Shown piece by piece: positions 10,167-21,054 of a stretch of 64,000 nt of DNA. The position numbers and the translations under genes were made by a program. Source of the stretch: an uncultured Flammeovirgaceae bacterium. GTDB lineage: Bacteria > Bacteroidota > Bacteroidia > Cytophagales > Cyclobacteriaceae. How positions within the stretch are numbered: the first letter of the stretch is position 1; each line of letters opens with the position of its first letter. The notes under the pieces are model-generated. The model did not search any database. It was not told where the DNA came from and saw only the letters and a program-made list of their open reading frames with translations. Location: positions 1 to 64,000 of the forward strand of contig CALBPF010000263.1 of NCBI GenBank assembly GCA_937899105.1, read 5' to 3'.

Positions 10167-10903
10167 TTTTCCTGAAGTAGCTTCAGCATTTGATTATATG
10201 TGGTCTGCTTTAGTTCACTGACCACCGAATTTTCATTCACTGCTATTGGTTCTCCAAAGATTACTTTTATTCTACCGGGTCGAATATCTATTGAACTGGG
10301 TGGCATCAATTTACCTGCATTTACAACCACCATAGGCATTAACGGTGTTTGTGTTTCTTGAGCTAGTCGAAAGGCCCCATCATAAAAGGGAGTTAGTGGC
10401 TGATTGGTTCTATTCTGAGTGCCCTCTGCAAATATTAACAGAGAAATGCCTGAATGGATGTGTTTTTTGAGTGTCTGTATACTTTGCTTTCGACTTTCAT
10501 TACTAGAGCGGTCCACAACCACTGTCGTTACTCTAGCTATTAAACCGAATACAGGAATTTTTAATAATTCTTTTTTTGCCAATGGCCGGAACTGAGTTGG
10601 AATTGCAATTCTTATCCCGGGGAGGTCTAAAAAAGAAGTATGATTACTGGTGTAGATATATGATTGACCCTTTTTTAGATTTTCTGTTCCTGAAATCTCA
10701 TACCTTATAAAGGTAAGTAAACTAAAGATCCAGCTCCACAGCCACAATCCGAAATACGCAATATTACCATACTTCTCACCCAATAATATAGGTATAACTA
10801 TTATGGGTAATAGGATAACCATGAACACGGAGAATACCAGAAGTACCCAAACCATGTATATCTTCAAAAATACGGTCTTTATAAACTTCATTGCAATATG
10901 CAA
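10163..10903 (-). CDS. 1-acyl-sn-glycerol-3-phosphate acyltransferase (PlsC-like)
   Basis: SNHTSFLDLPG (HX4D-type), FAEGTQNR motifs, N-terminal TM segment. Confidence 0.88.
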   Translation of the reverse strand: MHIAMKFIKTVFLKIYMVWVLLVFSVFMVILLPIIVIPILLGEKYGNIAYFGLWLWSWIFSLLTFIRYEISGTENLKKGQSYIYTSNHTSFLDLPGIRIAIPTQFRPLAKKELLKIPVFGLIARVTTVVVDRSSNESRKQSIQTLKKHIHSGISLLIFAEGTQNRTNQPLTPFYDGAFRLAQETQTPLMPMVVVNAGKLMPPSSIDIRPGRIKVIFGEPIAVNENSVVSELKQTTYNQMLKLLQEN

Positions 10904-10984
10904 ATTACTAAATAATGATTTGGATATGAGTAGGTTGCTGGCAATTTGAATATTCGCTAACTTGATCTTTCAAATGTATTTGAA

Positions 10985-13810
10985 ATGCAAAAAATCCTGT
11001 TAATCTATCTGCTGTTTACGGTTTTTACACTGCCATTACAGGCTCAATTCGGCAAACTCAAAAACCTAAAAAATAAAGTTTCAAATATTCCGGGGTTAGA
11101 AAAAAAATCTAAGGACTTTTTTAAGGGTAAAATTGAAGAGGCCAGAAATAAATTTGATTCTACCAGTTTCAATTATGCTATCTCTTTGAATGATAATTCG
11201 GGGTTATTCGATAATAAGGAAAAGGGAGAAAATTTTCTGAAGGTAATGTCGAATCTACCAAGCTCAGATACACCAAAAACGGTCAAAGAAAAAGCCAGGG
11301 GTAATTTGGACGCGGGGGAAGTTTTCTACGCTTCGGGTAAATATGCGTTAGCAGAATCACGATTCCTATATGCCAAGTTACTTTACGAGTCTGATTCACT
11401 ATCTGATGAACTTAACTATACAAAAGTGGTTTCTAACCTTGGTCTTCTGTACAGTACAACAGGCAGGTATTTGAAGGCTGAAGAATTCATTAATAATTCA
11501 CTTGAGCTTAGAGCAAACACTACGGGCATAGAAAGTACAGGTTATGGAGCCTCATTAAATAACTTAGCTGTACTCTATAAGGAGACCGGGAAGTACAATA
11601 AAGCTGAGGAAAAGATTAAGGAGGCAATTTCTGTCATCGAAAAGGTAGATGGAAAGCAGAGTATGGCCTACGCGATTGCCCTAAATAACGAAGCCATGTT
11701 GTTTCAGGCTATGGGCCGCTATGGCCAGGCTGAAGATAGGTTGAATGGCTCTATTGCTATTAGTGAAACACTTCAAAGCGAGAAAAGCGGTAATCACCAG
11801 AAGTTTCTTACTAATAGAGCATTGCTTTATCAGGAAATGGGACAGCTGGAAAAGGCCGACGCCGAATTTGAAGCGCTGGTGCGCTTAAAACAGCGAAGTC
11901 TTGGTCGATTTCATCCGGATTACGCGCACGTTCTTAGCAGTCAGGCGGCACTATATATGGAGATGGGAAAGTATGGAGAAGTGAGTGATTTACTAACGCA
12001 GTCTATTGAGATTTACAAAAAGAAGTTTGGTGAGAATCATCCTGTATATGCTACAGCCATTAGCGATTTAGGGAATTTTTACCGATTTCAGGAAAAATAC
12101 ACCGATGCGGAGCCACTGTTGATCAAAGCATTAAATATTCGCAAACAAACCCTCGGAGAAAATCATCCAGCCTTCGGTCAATCAGAAGAAGATCTGGCCA
12201 TTTTATATTGGAAAAATAATGATCCTAAAAAAGCTGAAACCCATTACAAGCTTAGCTTGGAAAAATCTATGCAGTTTATCACTAGCTTTTTTCCGCCCAT
12301 GAGTGAGGCCGAAAAGACACGCTACTGGGATAAATTGAGACCCCGTTTTGAACGGTTTTACTCCTTTGCGGTGGGGGTCAGAAGTGATTATCCTGCACTA
12401 ATTGCTGATGTGTATAGTTATCATGTGGCTACGAAAGGTCTGCTGTTAAGTAGTACAAGTAAGATTAAGAATAAAATTCTGGGTAGCAGTGATAATGAAC
12501 TTATAAATGATTACAATATCTGGCTTGATCAAAAAGAAACCCTGGCCAGGTATTATACCTATTCAATGCAAGAGTTAATTGATCAAAGAGTTAACCGGGA
12601 TTCGCTTGAGAGAGCAACTAATGCTATGGAAAAATCCCTTTCCCAGCGCTCCGATATTTTTAATCAAGGTTACGAACTAAAACCAGCAGGATTCAATGAA
12701 ATCAAAAGCAAATTAACAATAGGAGAAGCTATTGTTGATTTAATACGACTAAGAAAGTTTGATCAAAAGTTCACTGATGAAGTAAAATACCTAGCGCTTA
12801 TAATCAAACCGGAATCGACAACCCCTAAGTACGTAGTTATTGATAATGGCGCTGAATTAGAAGGAAGGTATTATAAATTTTACAATAACGCTGTTCATAA
12901 AAAGCTCAAAGATGAATATTCATACAGGCAGTTTTGGCTGGAAATAGATGCAAAGCTTGCAGGCATTAAAAAGCTTTACTTATCCGCTGATGGTATTTAC
13001 AATCAGATCAATATTAATACCCTGAGCATGCAAGATGGAAACTATGTGTTGAGTAATTATGAGACAACGCTGGTTAGTAACTCAAGAAATATCAAGGTTT
13101 TAGAAAGGCAGAATACTAGCAAATCAGCTGTTTTGATAGGTAATCCACCTTTTGGTGGAGCGATAAGCCCGCTGCCCGGTACCAAAGTAGAGCTCGATAA
13201 CGTGGCAAAACAGTTGACAGCAGGTGGATATCGGCCGGCTAAATATACTGATATAAAAGCCACGGAGACCAACCTTAAAGCTGTCAATAGTCCTAGAATT
13301 CTACATATTGCTACACATGGATACTTTTTAAAAGATGAGCAAATAAGGAGTGATAAAGTATTTGGCATAAGCGCTGAGAGCGCTCGTAATAACCCTTTGC
13401 TGAGGTCAGGCATACTTCTTAAGGATGCCGAAAAAACGATTGATGATAATAACCCAAGTCTAGAAAGTAGTGACAACGGAATTTTAACCGCTTATGAGGC
13501 GCTTAATCTTGACCTTGATAAGACCGAACTAGTGGTACTCAGCGCCTGTGAAACAGGTACAGGTGATGTAAAAGCTGGTGAGGGTGTTTATGGTTTACAA
13601 CGAGCTTTTTTAGCAGCTGGCGCTAATGGTTTGATCATGAGCTTATGGAAAGTAGATGACATTGCTACTCAAGAGCTTATGTCTTTATTTTATAAATATT
13701 GGATTCGGTATAATGATAGAAGTAAAGCCTTTCGACAAGCTCAAGATGAAATTAAAGCTAAGTACACTTCTCCCTACTATTGGGGAGCTTTTGTGATGAT
13801 AGAGAATTGA
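10985..13810 (+). CDS. Secreted TPR and CHAT domain-containing protein
   Basis: 941 aa; signal peptide (MQKILLIYLLFTVFTLPLQAQ), TPR array, C-terminal CHAT domain with ILHIATHGYF and LVVLSACETGTGDVKAGEGVYGLQRAFLAAGA. Confidence 0.92.
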   Translation: MQKILLIYLLFTVFTLPLQAQFGKLKNLKNKVSNIPGLEKKSKDFFKGKIEEARNKFDSTSFNYAISLNDNSGLFDNKEKGENFLKVMSNLPSSDTPKTVKEKARGNLDAGEVFYASGKYALAESRFLYAKLLYESDSLSDELNYTKVVSNLGLLYSTTGRYLKAEEFINNSLELRANTTGIESTGYGASLNNLAVLYKETGKYNKAEEKIKEAISVIEKVDGKQSMAYAIALNNEAMLFQAMGRYGQAEDRLNGSIAISETLQSEKSGNHQKFLTNRALLYQEMGQLEKADAEFEALVRLKQRSLGRFHPDYAHVLSSQAALYMEMGKYGEVSDLLTQSIEIYKKKFGENHPVYATAISDLGNFYRFQEKYTDAEPLLIKALNIRKQTLGENHPAFGQSEEDLAILYWKNNDPKKAETHYKLSLEKSMQFITSFFPPMSEAEKTRYWDKLRPRFERFYSFAVGVRSDYPALIADVYSYHVATKGLLLSSTSKIKNKILGSSDNELINDYNIWLDQKETLARYYTYSMQELIDQRVNRDSLERATNAMEKSLSQRSDIFNQGYELKPAGFNEIKSKLTIGEAIVDLIRLRKFDQKFTDEVKYLALIIKPESTTPKYVVIDNGAELEGRYYKFYNNAVHKKLKDEYSYRQFWLEIDAKLAGIKKLYLSADGIYNQININTLSMQDGNYVLSNYETTLVSNSRNIKVLERQNTSKSAVLIGNPPFGGAISPLPGTKVELDNVAKQLTAGGYRPAKYTDIKATETNLKAVNSPRILHIATHGYFLKDEQIRSDKVFGISAESARNNPLLRSGILLKDAEKTIDDNNPSLESSDNGILTAYEALNLDLDKTELVVLSACETGTGDVKAGEGVYGLQRAFLAAGANGLIMSLWKVDDIATQELMSLFYKYWIRYNDRSKAFRQAQDEIKAKYTSPYYWGAFVMIEN

Positions 13811-13922
13811 TTACCCTAAAACAGAGTACAATTTACTTTATATAATTTAGAATACTTTTTTAAGGAATACCCATCCTGCAGGCAAATCATTACATGAACT
13901 AGAGGTTAGTTAAAAATTTAAG

Positions 13923-15827
13923 TTGGATCAAGCACATGCCATATTAAAGCAATATTGGGGGTACGATAAGTTCCGTTTACTGCAGAAGGATATTATTGAT
14001 GCTGTCATTAGGCATGAGGACGTTCTGGCTCTTCTACCTACCGGAGGAGGCAAATCCATTTGTTTTCAGGTTCCTGCTCTTGCCATGGAAGGGCTCTGCA
14101 TCGTAGTTACCCCGCTGATTGCTCTTATGAAAGATCAGGTTGCTAACCTTAACAATAAAGGTATAAAAGCCGAGGCGTTATTTTCAGGAATGCGCAAACG
14201 TGAAATTGATATTGTATTGGATAACTGCGTATATGGGGGAATTAAGTTTTTGTATGTGTCACCTGAACGTCTGGAAACAGATATTTTTAAAGCTCGGGTT
14301 ACCAAAATGCATGTCAGCTTAATAGCTGTTGATGAAGCCCACTGTATATCGCATTGGGGGTATGATTTCAGACCTTCCTATTTGCGTATTGCTGACATCC
14401 GTAACCTATTAGCCGGTACGTCTTTAATAGCATTAACCGCTACAGCCACACCTGAAGTTGTAGATGACATCCAGAAAAATCTAGGGTTTGTAAAATCAAA
14501 CGTTTTTCAAAGAAGCTTTTCCAGATCAAACCTGTCTTATTCTGTACGGGAGGTAGAAGATATTCATGGCAAACTTATTGAAGTGGTTAAAGGTGTCGCA
14601 GGTTCTGCCATTGTTTATGTGCGTACCAGGAAGGAGGCAAAAGATATAGCCGTGTCTCTTGACAAAAATGGTATTTCAGCCAGTTTTTACCATGCAGGGT
14701 TAGATCATAGTCAGCGCGATATACGCCAAAAGAAATGGCAAAACAATAAGGTGAGAATAATGGTTGCCACAAATGCGTTTGGAATGGGCATAGATAAGCC
14801 TAACGTACGCCTGGTGGTTCATCTTGGTCTGAATCAGGATATTGAATCCTATTTTCAGGAAGCAGGCCGTGCGGGCCGCGATGAAAAAAAGGCCTATGCT
14901 GTTGTCATTTTTAATGAGTCCCATGTAGACGATCTTAAACAGCGTGTAAAGCTCCAACATCCGGGTATAAATTACTTGAAGCAAGTTTATCAGGCTCTGG
15001 CCAATTATTATAAACTTGCTACTGGTAGCGGAATGGGACAAAGTTTTGATTTTGACATACGTCAATTTTCGGAACGATTTGAGCTTAATCACCTTGAAGT
15101 GTTTTATGCATTAAAAAAGCTGGAAGAGGAAGGTCTAATTGGGTTCAACGAAAGTTATTATAATCCTTCTCATTTGCATATAGCTGTAGACAATACTGAA
15201 CTCTACAAATTTCAGGTAGCCAATGCTGGTTACGATCATATTATAAAAGGTCTTCTCCGCTTATATGGGGGGGAGGTGTTTAATCATTTTCTAACTATAT
15301 CGGAAGTACAGTTAGCAAAGTTTATGGAAGTGGATGTGATTCAAGTTAAAGTGTTGTTATCGAAACTTCATGACTTGAATATTGTCGATTATGAGCCTCA
15401 ACGTGATAAGCCTCAAATCATTTTTATGAAGCCACGCGAAAGGGTCGGACAATTGTCCTTAGATAAAGTAAGACTGAAGCGCCGAGAAGTGTTAGCCGCT
15501 CAAAAGAGTGCTGCTGTAATCAACTATGTTAAGCACAAAGAGTTATGCCGGAGCAGGCTATTACTCCAATATTTCGGAGAAGAAATGACCACAGAATGTG
15601 GCGTATGCGACATTTGCATCGAGCGAAAAAAGAAAAATCAAACTGAACATTTTCATAAATACAGGCATCAGATCAATAACATCTTAGGTAGTCAACCTTT
15701 AACTGTAGAAGAAGTCATGGACCAAATTAACCCAAGTGCTAGAGATACTTTTCTGGAAGTTATTAGGGATATGGTCGACAGCCATGAACTCAAATACGAT
15801 AAGAAATGGAAGTTGAGTAAAATGTAG
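13923..15827 (+). CDS. recQ: ATP-dependent DNA helicase RecQ
   Basis: ALLPTGGGKSICFQVPAL, DEAHCISHWGYDFRPSY, ATATPEVVDDI, YFQEAGRAGRDEKKA; C-terminal zinc-binding CRSRLLLQYFGE..ECGVCDIC. Confidence 0.93.
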   Translation: MDQAHAILKQYWGYDKFRLLQKDIIDAVIRHEDVLALLPTGGGKSICFQVPALAMEGLCIVVTPLIALMKDQVANLNNKGIKAEALFSGMRKREIDIVLDNCVYGGIKFLYVSPERLETDIFKARVTKMHVSLIAVDEAHCISHWGYDFRPSYLRIADIRNLLAGTSLIALTATATPEVVDDIQKNLGFVKSNVFQRSFSRSNLSYSVREVEDIHGKLIEVVKGVAGSAIVYVRTRKEAKDIAVSLDKNGISASFYHAGLDHSQRDIRQKKWQNNKVRIMVATNAFGMGIDKPNVRLVVHLGLNQDIESYFQEAGRAGRDEKKAYAVVIFNESHVDDLKQRVKLQHPGINYLKQVYQALANYYKLATGSGMGQSFDFDIRQFSERFELNHLEVFYALKKLEEEGLIGFNESYYNPSHLHIAVDNTELYKFQVANAGYDHIIKGLLRLYGGEVFNHFLTISEVQLAKFMEVDVIQVKVLLSKLHDLNIVDYEPQRDKPQIIFMKPRERVGQLSLDKVRLKRREVLAAQKSAAVINYVKHKELCRSRLLLQYFGEEMTTECGVCDICIERKKKNQTEHFHKYRHQINNILGSQPLTVEEVMDQINPSARDTFLEVIRDMVDSHELKYDKKWKLSKM

Positions 15828-15876
15828 TTGGTTCTATCTTTTAGTATTAATATATTAATGAATTATAAAATGAAAC

Positions 15877-18063
15877 ATGAGGCGCATACTATTATTTTTA
15901 TGCTTTGTTCACTTCTCGAATCAGACTTTTTCTCAGCATTCCATAGCTAGAAAATGGAATGAAGTTCTTTTGGAGGCGATAAGGAATGATTTTGCACGAC
16001 CCACGGTGCATGCTAGGAATCTCTTTCATACCAGCGTAGTTATGTATGATGCTTGGGCAGCCTATGATCCGGTAGCGACTACCTACAAGCTAGGTAAAGA
16101 TTATTCCATAGGCTCATGTTTTTTTGAGGGCGTATCGGCCCCTTCAGATATTCAAGCCGCTCAAACCATGGCTATAAGTTATGCATGTTATAGATTACTG
16201 ACTCACAGGTTTGAGTTTTCTCCAGGAGTGGTAGAATCACAGGAGCTTTTTGATAATTTAATGACTGAACTTGGTTATAGTGTAGATCATATAACCCCTG
16301 ACTATGAAAATGGCGACCCTGCGGCGCTCGGGAATTACATTGCACAATGTATGATTGATTTTGGATTACAAGATGGCTCAAATGAGCAAATTGACTACGG
16401 TAATATTTTTTATTCACCAGTCAATCCTTCCATGGCTCCTGCATTACCTGGTAATCCCTTAATTCTGGACTACAATCGATGGCAGCCACTTTCACTGGAT
16501 TTGTTTATTGACCAAGGTGGAAATCCTATACCCGTGACTACACCGGATTTTCTAAGTCCAGAATGGGGTAAAGTGATCCCTTTTGCTCTTAAAAGGGAAG
16601 ATTTAGTAATAAACGAACGCGATGGGTTTGAATATTACGTATATCATGATCCTGGCTATCCACCCTACCTTTTACCGGATGATGAGAATATGGAAGAATA
16701 TCAATGGGGGTTTTCTTTAGTTTCGATTTGGTCAGCCCATTTAGATCCTTCTGATGGAGTAATGTGGGACATCTCACCAAATTCAATTGGTAATGTTTCC
16801 TCACTACCAAATAATACTAATGAATTGAGAAATTTCTATGATATGATTGACGGGGGAGACCCTAGCGCTGGCCGCACTGTGAACCCCGTCTCCGGACAAT
16901 TATATCAGCCTCAAATAGTCCCAAGAGGAGATTATACTAGAGTTCTAGCGGAGTTCTGGGCTGATGGCCCGGACTCGGAAACTCCACCTGGTCATTGGTT
17001 TACCATCATGAACTATGTTAACGACCATCCGTTATTTGAGAAAAGGTATAAAGGTGCAGGCCAAATTTTAAGTGATCTGGAATGGGATATTAGATCTTAT
17101 TTAGCCCTAGGAGGAGCCATGCATGATGCAGCTGTAACTGCTTGGGGTATTAAAGGGTGGTACGATTATATAAGGCCTATTTCAGCCATACGGGCGATGG
17201 CTGATTTAGGTCAAAGTTCAGATAATAGTCTTTCATCTTATGATTCTCGAGGGATTCCTTTGTTAGAAGGATATATTGAATTAGTTGAAGAAGCTGATCC
17301 GTTAGCAGGTGAAAGCAATGAAAATGTGGGAAAAGTAAAACTAAGAGCTTGGAAGGGACCGGAGTTTATCGAAGATCCTCAATTCGATAAAGCAGGCGTC
17401 GGTTGGATACTTGCGGAAAACTGGTGGCCTTACCAAAGACCGACATTCATAACACCACCATTTGCGGGATATATTTCAGGCCACTCTACTTACTCAAGGG
17501 CTGCGGCTGAAGTTCTTACTTTGCTTACTGGAGATGAATACTTCCCTGGAGGACTGGGAGAGTTTGAAGCTAAAGCTAATGAGTTTTTGGTCTTTGAAGA
17601 GGGCCCAAGTGTCGATATTACACTACAATGGGCTACCTATCAAGATGCCTCCGATCAATCTGGCCTATCAAGAATATGGGGAGGAATTCACCCTCCCGTG
17701 GACGATGTCCCAGGGCGTATTGCAGGTATAAAAATAGGTATTGACGCCTTCCAACTAGCCGACAATTATTTTTCGGGTACAATAACGTCAACTAGGAGTT
17801 TTACCGAAGACCATAAAATCAACTTATCCATTCATCCCAATCCTTCAATTAAAGGAAAAGAGGTAACTGTTAGGCTACCAGATAACGGAAACAAAGGTCT
17901 ACTTTCCGTTATTGACCTAAGTGGTAAAGTACTTTTAAATCGTGAGATTAATGCTCATCAATCAGTCATAAAGCTATCCACAGCAACTCTTCATGAAGGA
18001 TTGTACATAGTTAGATTGAACCAGCCAAGAAGTAGTTTTAGCGTTAAACTTGTCCTTAGATAG
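15877..18063 (+). CDS. Vanadium-dependent haloperoxidase/PAP2-like protein with T9SS C-terminal sorting domain
   Basis: SIARKWNEVLLEAIR, GYISGHSTYSRAAAEVLT (PAP2/VHPO core), GGIHPPVDD; C-terminal NLSIHPNPSIKGKEVTVRL...LHEGLYIVRL typical of T9SS type A sorting. Confidence 0.85.
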   Translation: MRRILLFLCFVHFSNQTFSQHSIARKWNEVLLEAIRNDFARPTVHARNLFHTSVVMYDAWAAYDPVATTYKLGKDYSIGSCFFEGVSAPSDIQAAQTMAISYACYRLLTHRFEFSPGVVESQELFDNLMTELGYSVDHITPDYENGDPAALGNYIAQCMIDFGLQDGSNEQIDYGNIFYSPVNPSMAPALPGNPLILDYNRWQPLSLDLFIDQGGNPIPVTTPDFLSPEWGKVIPFALKREDLVINERDGFEYYVYHDPGYPPYLLPDDENMEEYQWGFSLVSIWSAHLDPSDGVMWDISPNSIGNVSSLPNNTNELRNFYDMIDGGDPSAGRTVNPVSGQLYQPQIVPRGDYTRVLAEFWADGPDSETPPGHWFTIMNYVNDHPLFEKRYKGAGQILSDLEWDIRSYLALGGAMHDAAVTAWGIKGWYDYIRPISAIRAMADLGQSSDNSLSSYDSRGIPLLEGYIELVEEADPLAGESNENVGKVKLRAWKGPEFIEDPQFDKAGVGWILAENWWPYQRPTFITPPFAGYISGHSTYSRAAAEVLTLLTGDEYFPGGLGEFEAKANEFLVFEEGPSVDITLQWATYQDASDQSGLSRIWGGIHPPVDDVPGRIAGIKIGIDAFQLADNYFSGTITSTRSFTEDHKINLSIHPNPSIKGKEVTVRLPDNGNKGLLSVIDLSGKVLLNREINAHQSVIKLSTATLHEGLYIVRLNQPRSSFSVKLVLR

Positions 18064-18070
18064 GTATGGA

Positions 18071-19258
18071 TCACGTCTGAATAGCCTTAACTCCTGGAAG
18101 TTCTTTCCCTTCCATAAACTCAAGAAGTGCGCCGCCTCCGGTAGATACGTAAGAAACCTCGTCTCCATAACCCAGATTATTAACTGCTGCGGCAGAATCC
18201 CCACCGCCTATTAAGGAAAAACCTCCTTTTTCAGTTGCTTTTACAACAGCTTTCGCAATGGACTCGGTTCCTTCTGCAAAAGAACTCATCTCAAAAACCC
18301 CCATTGGGCCATTCCATATAATGGTTTTTGACTCTTCAATGGCATTCGCAAAAACCTCTCTTGCCTGAGGCCCTATATCAAGTCCCATCCAGCCCTCTGG
18401 AATGCTTGTGTTAGCTACTACCTGTGTATTAGCGCTATTATCGAATTTATCCGCTGCTATGGAATCAAATGGTAAATGTAATTCCACTCCCTTTTCTTTG
18501 GCCTTCTGAATTAGCTCCTTCGCTAATTCAAGCTTATCTTCCTCAACAAGCGAAGATCCAATGTTTCCGCCCAACGCTTTAAAAAAAGTGTAGGACATCC
18601 CACCGCCAATAATAAGGTTATCAACTTTGTTCAGCAGTTGTTCTATAATCAAAATTTTATCCGAAATTTTTGCTCCTCCCATAATTGCCGTAAAGGGCTT
18701 TTCAGCTTTGTCCAATACTTTCTGGGCATTATCTATTTCAGCTGACATTACATAACCAAAAACCTTTTCATCAAAAAACTGAGCTATAATACTTGTGGAG
18801 GCGTGTGCCCTGTGAGCAGCGCCAAAAGCATCATTAACATAAACATCACCATGCTTTGATAGTTGCTTGGCGAAGTCGATATCTCCTTTTGTTTCTTCGG
18901 TGTGAAAGCGTAGGTTTTCTAACAAGAGTACCTCACCACTTTTTAAAGACGCTGAAGTCGACTCTGCATCACTTCCTACACAGTCATTAGAAAATTTTAC
19001 ATCTGTGTTAAACCGTTGACTTAGGTCTGATACTAAATGTTTTAATGAAAACTTTTCCTCGGGGCCAGCCTTCGGCCTACCCAGATGTGACATTAAAATT
19101 ACAGCTCCGCCGTCATCTAAAATTTTCTTTATTGTAGGTACCGCTGCTTTGATCCTTGTGTCATCCGTAATCTCAAAGCTCTCGTTTAAAGGAACATTAA
19201 AGTCTACACGTATTAAGGCCTTGAGGCCGGAGAAATTTATACTATCAACAGTTTTCAT
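18071..19258 (-). CDS. pgk: Phosphoglycerate kinase
   Basis: [53 protein letters not shown] motifs. Confidence 0.97.
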   Translation of the reverse strand: MKTVDSINFSGLKALIRVDFNVPLNESFEITDDTRIKAAVPTIKKILDDGGAVILMSHLGRPKAGPEEKFSLKHLVSDLSQRFNTDVKFSNDCVGSDAESTSASLKSGEVLLLENLRFHTEETKGDIDFAKQLSKHGDVYVNDAFGAAHRAHASTSIIAQFFDEKVFGYVMSAEIDNAQKVLDKAEKPFTAIMGGAKISDKILIIEQLLNKVDNLIIGGGMSYTFFKALGGNIGSSLVEEDKLELAKELIQKAKEKGVELHLPFDSIAADKFDNSANTQVVANTSIPEGWMGLDIGPQAREVFANAIEESKTIIWNGPMGVFEMSSFAEGTESIAKAVVKATEKGGFSLIGGGDSAAAVNNLGYGDEVSYVSTGGGALLEFMEGKELPGVKAIQT

Positions 19259-19368
19259 GATCTTATGATTTAGGCTGACTAATATCCAAAATTTATCGTG
19301 ATTGTAAAGGTTAATTGGAGTGATTTTTTGAATGACCTTAATCAGTTAAAGGCGCTGGATAATCAATA

Positions 19369-20331
19369 CTATCTGGTGGCCGCTCTTCTTAATCTGTCGT
19401 TAATAGCTTTGCCTAAACCATAGTCGGGAACCTCTTCTATAAGAAGGGTACGGATTTTTAATGTATCCATATACCGCAGAGCTGAGAAAAGATTTTTAGC
19501 TGCGGTATTTAAGTGATTATCAGGCGCTAATTTCAATTGATTTTTTTCAGGTAGGTTTTCAAAGCGGCTGTTAAAAGAGATAATTCCAATGTCATTTTTA
19601 TTAATGAATTTTTTAAGATTTGTCTTCACATTACCAAGTAGGATGGAAACACTCGGTGAATAATGGCTTTTAAGCATGCCCGGCGCTTGCGGGTTTGAGG
19701 AGGAGTGTGGAGTTAAATTTACCTTACCAATAACAGATTCAATTTCCTCGACACTTAGTCCACCCAATCGGTAAATAGTAGGTTCATCAGTTGTGTCAAA
19801 ACCTACTATTGTTGATTCGAGGCCGATTTCACAGTTACCACCATTTAGTATGTATGGAATTTTATCTCCTAACTGATCATTAACATGTGTTGGAGAGGTT
19901 GGACTTACATAGCCAAAAGGATTGGCGCTTGGCGCTACCAATGGAAAATCTAATACATGCAGTAAGTCGAGTGTTAGCTTTTGGTTGGGTACTCTTATGG
20001 CCACTTTCTGCATCCCTGATGTCACTAAATCAGAAATGCTATCTCTTTTCTCCAGTAGTAGCGTTAGCGGTCCAGGCCAAAACTCCTTTGCTAAGACAAG
20101 TGCTTTTTCAGCCCAGTTTACCGCATATTTTTTAGCTTCTGTAATATTTTCCACATGCACTATCAGAGGATCAAAAGAGGGCCTGTTTTTTGTTGAAAAA
20201 ATTAATGCTACAGCATCAAGATCGAGTGCACTAGCAGCGAGGCCATAGACCGTTTCGGTAGGTATAGCCACTAATCCACCATTTTGAAGGACAGTTCTTG
20301 CTTTACTAATGTCGGAACCAATTTCAGCCAT
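19369..20331 (-). CDS. L-threonylcarbamoyladenylate synthase (Sua5/YwlC type)
   Basis: GGLVAIPTETVYGLAASA, KNRPSFDPLIVHV, PSANPFGYVSPT, C-terminal Sua5 domain. Confidence 0.93.
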   Translation of the reverse strand: MAEIGSDISKARTVLQNGGLVAIPTETVYGLAASALDLDAVALIFSTKNRPSFDPLIVHVENITEAKKYAVNWAEKALVLAKEFWPGPLTLLLEKRDSISDLVTSGMQKVAIRVPNQKLTLDLLHVLDFPLVAPSANPFGYVSPTSPTHVNDQLGDKIPYILNGGNCEIGLESTIVGFDTTDEPTIYRLGGLSVEEIESVIGKVNLTPHSSSNPQAPGMLKSHYSPSVSILLGNVKTNLKKFINKNDIGIISFNSRFENLPEKNQLKLAPDNHLNTAAKNLFSALRYMDTLKIRTLLIEEVPDYGLGKAINDRLRRAATR

Positions 20332-20511
20332 TCATTACAAAACTATTTTTTTGACAAAATAAATTACATGACTTCCTAAAGGACGCTAACGGAATTTGAT
20401 TCACAATATATATCACATATCTTTAAATAAAGGCATGAAATTATTTTCATGGTTTTTAGTGTTATCACAGTTAATTTTAAGGTTGATAATGGTCTTGCGG
20501 ATAGCAAGACC

Positions 20512-21054
20512 TTATCTTTCAAGGTACTTGTCTGCCATGCGTAAAATAGATTTGTTACATCGGGTGTAGACCGAAAGTTGTTCTAAGGGAATCCATTTTA
20601 AACTTTTTGATTCAGAACTTACATGTAATATTTCGTTCTCATCCGCTTTGAATAAAAAACGAATATCATAATGCAGGTGTTCGGGCTCAATCTTGTGAGC
20701 AGGTATGGTGTGAATGTCAATGTCAAATATTGATTTCGATACAAGCTCAAGTGATTGAAGTCCTGATTCTTCTTCCGCCTCTTTTGATGCTACGGCAATT
20801 ATATCTGTGTTCCCATCTGCGTGGCCACCAAGTTGAAGCCATCGATCTAACTTGCTGTGATGTGTTAATAGAGCCTTTGAGAAGGAATAATTAACAACCC
20901 AAGCTGATCCGGTGATATGTCCTGAAGAAAGCGTTCTCTCAAAACAATGTTCGTTTTCCGTAATGAAACATCTCATATCCTTTTTAAACGCTATTTCTTC
21001 AGAGTTTATTGGATTGTATGCGTCAAGTTGTGCTAACAACGGTGAACGGTGCAC
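20512..21054 (-). CDS. NUDIX hydrolase
   Basis: 180 aa; degenerate Nudix box GGHADGNTDIIAVASKEAEEESGL. Confidence 0.85.
   Translation of the reverse strand: MHRSPLLAQLDAYNPINSEEIAFKKDMRCFITENEHCFERTLSSGHITGSAWVVNYSFSKALLTHHSKLDRWLQLGGHADGNTDIIAVASKEAEEESGLQSLELVSKSIFDIDIHTIPAHKIEPEHLHYDIRFLFKADENEILHVSSESKSLKWIPLEQLSVYTRCNKSILRMADKYLER

Noticed and set aside
10985-13810. CHAT protein as part of a defence system
   Set aside because: No associated CRISPR, toxin, nuclease or other defence genes; signal peptide and housekeeping neighbours argue against it.
14587-15092. Minus-strand ORFs inside recQ (61 aa and 130 aa) and similar antisense ORFs (e.g. 13057..13476, 5543..5857, 33095..33601)
   Set aside because: They are fully antisense or out of frame to well-conserved genes, show no family features, and look like ORF-track shadows.
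15846-15859. Perfect 14-bp palindrome ATTAATATATTAAT between recQ and the haloperoxidase gene
   Set aside because: Pure A/T sequence in an AT-rich gap; likely by chance and with no second copy noticed.
20491-20511. 8-bp hairpin ggtcttgc-ggata-gcaagacc next to the NUDIX stop
   Set aside because: No T-tract follows on the minus strand in the direction of NUDIX transcription; too weak to call a terminator.
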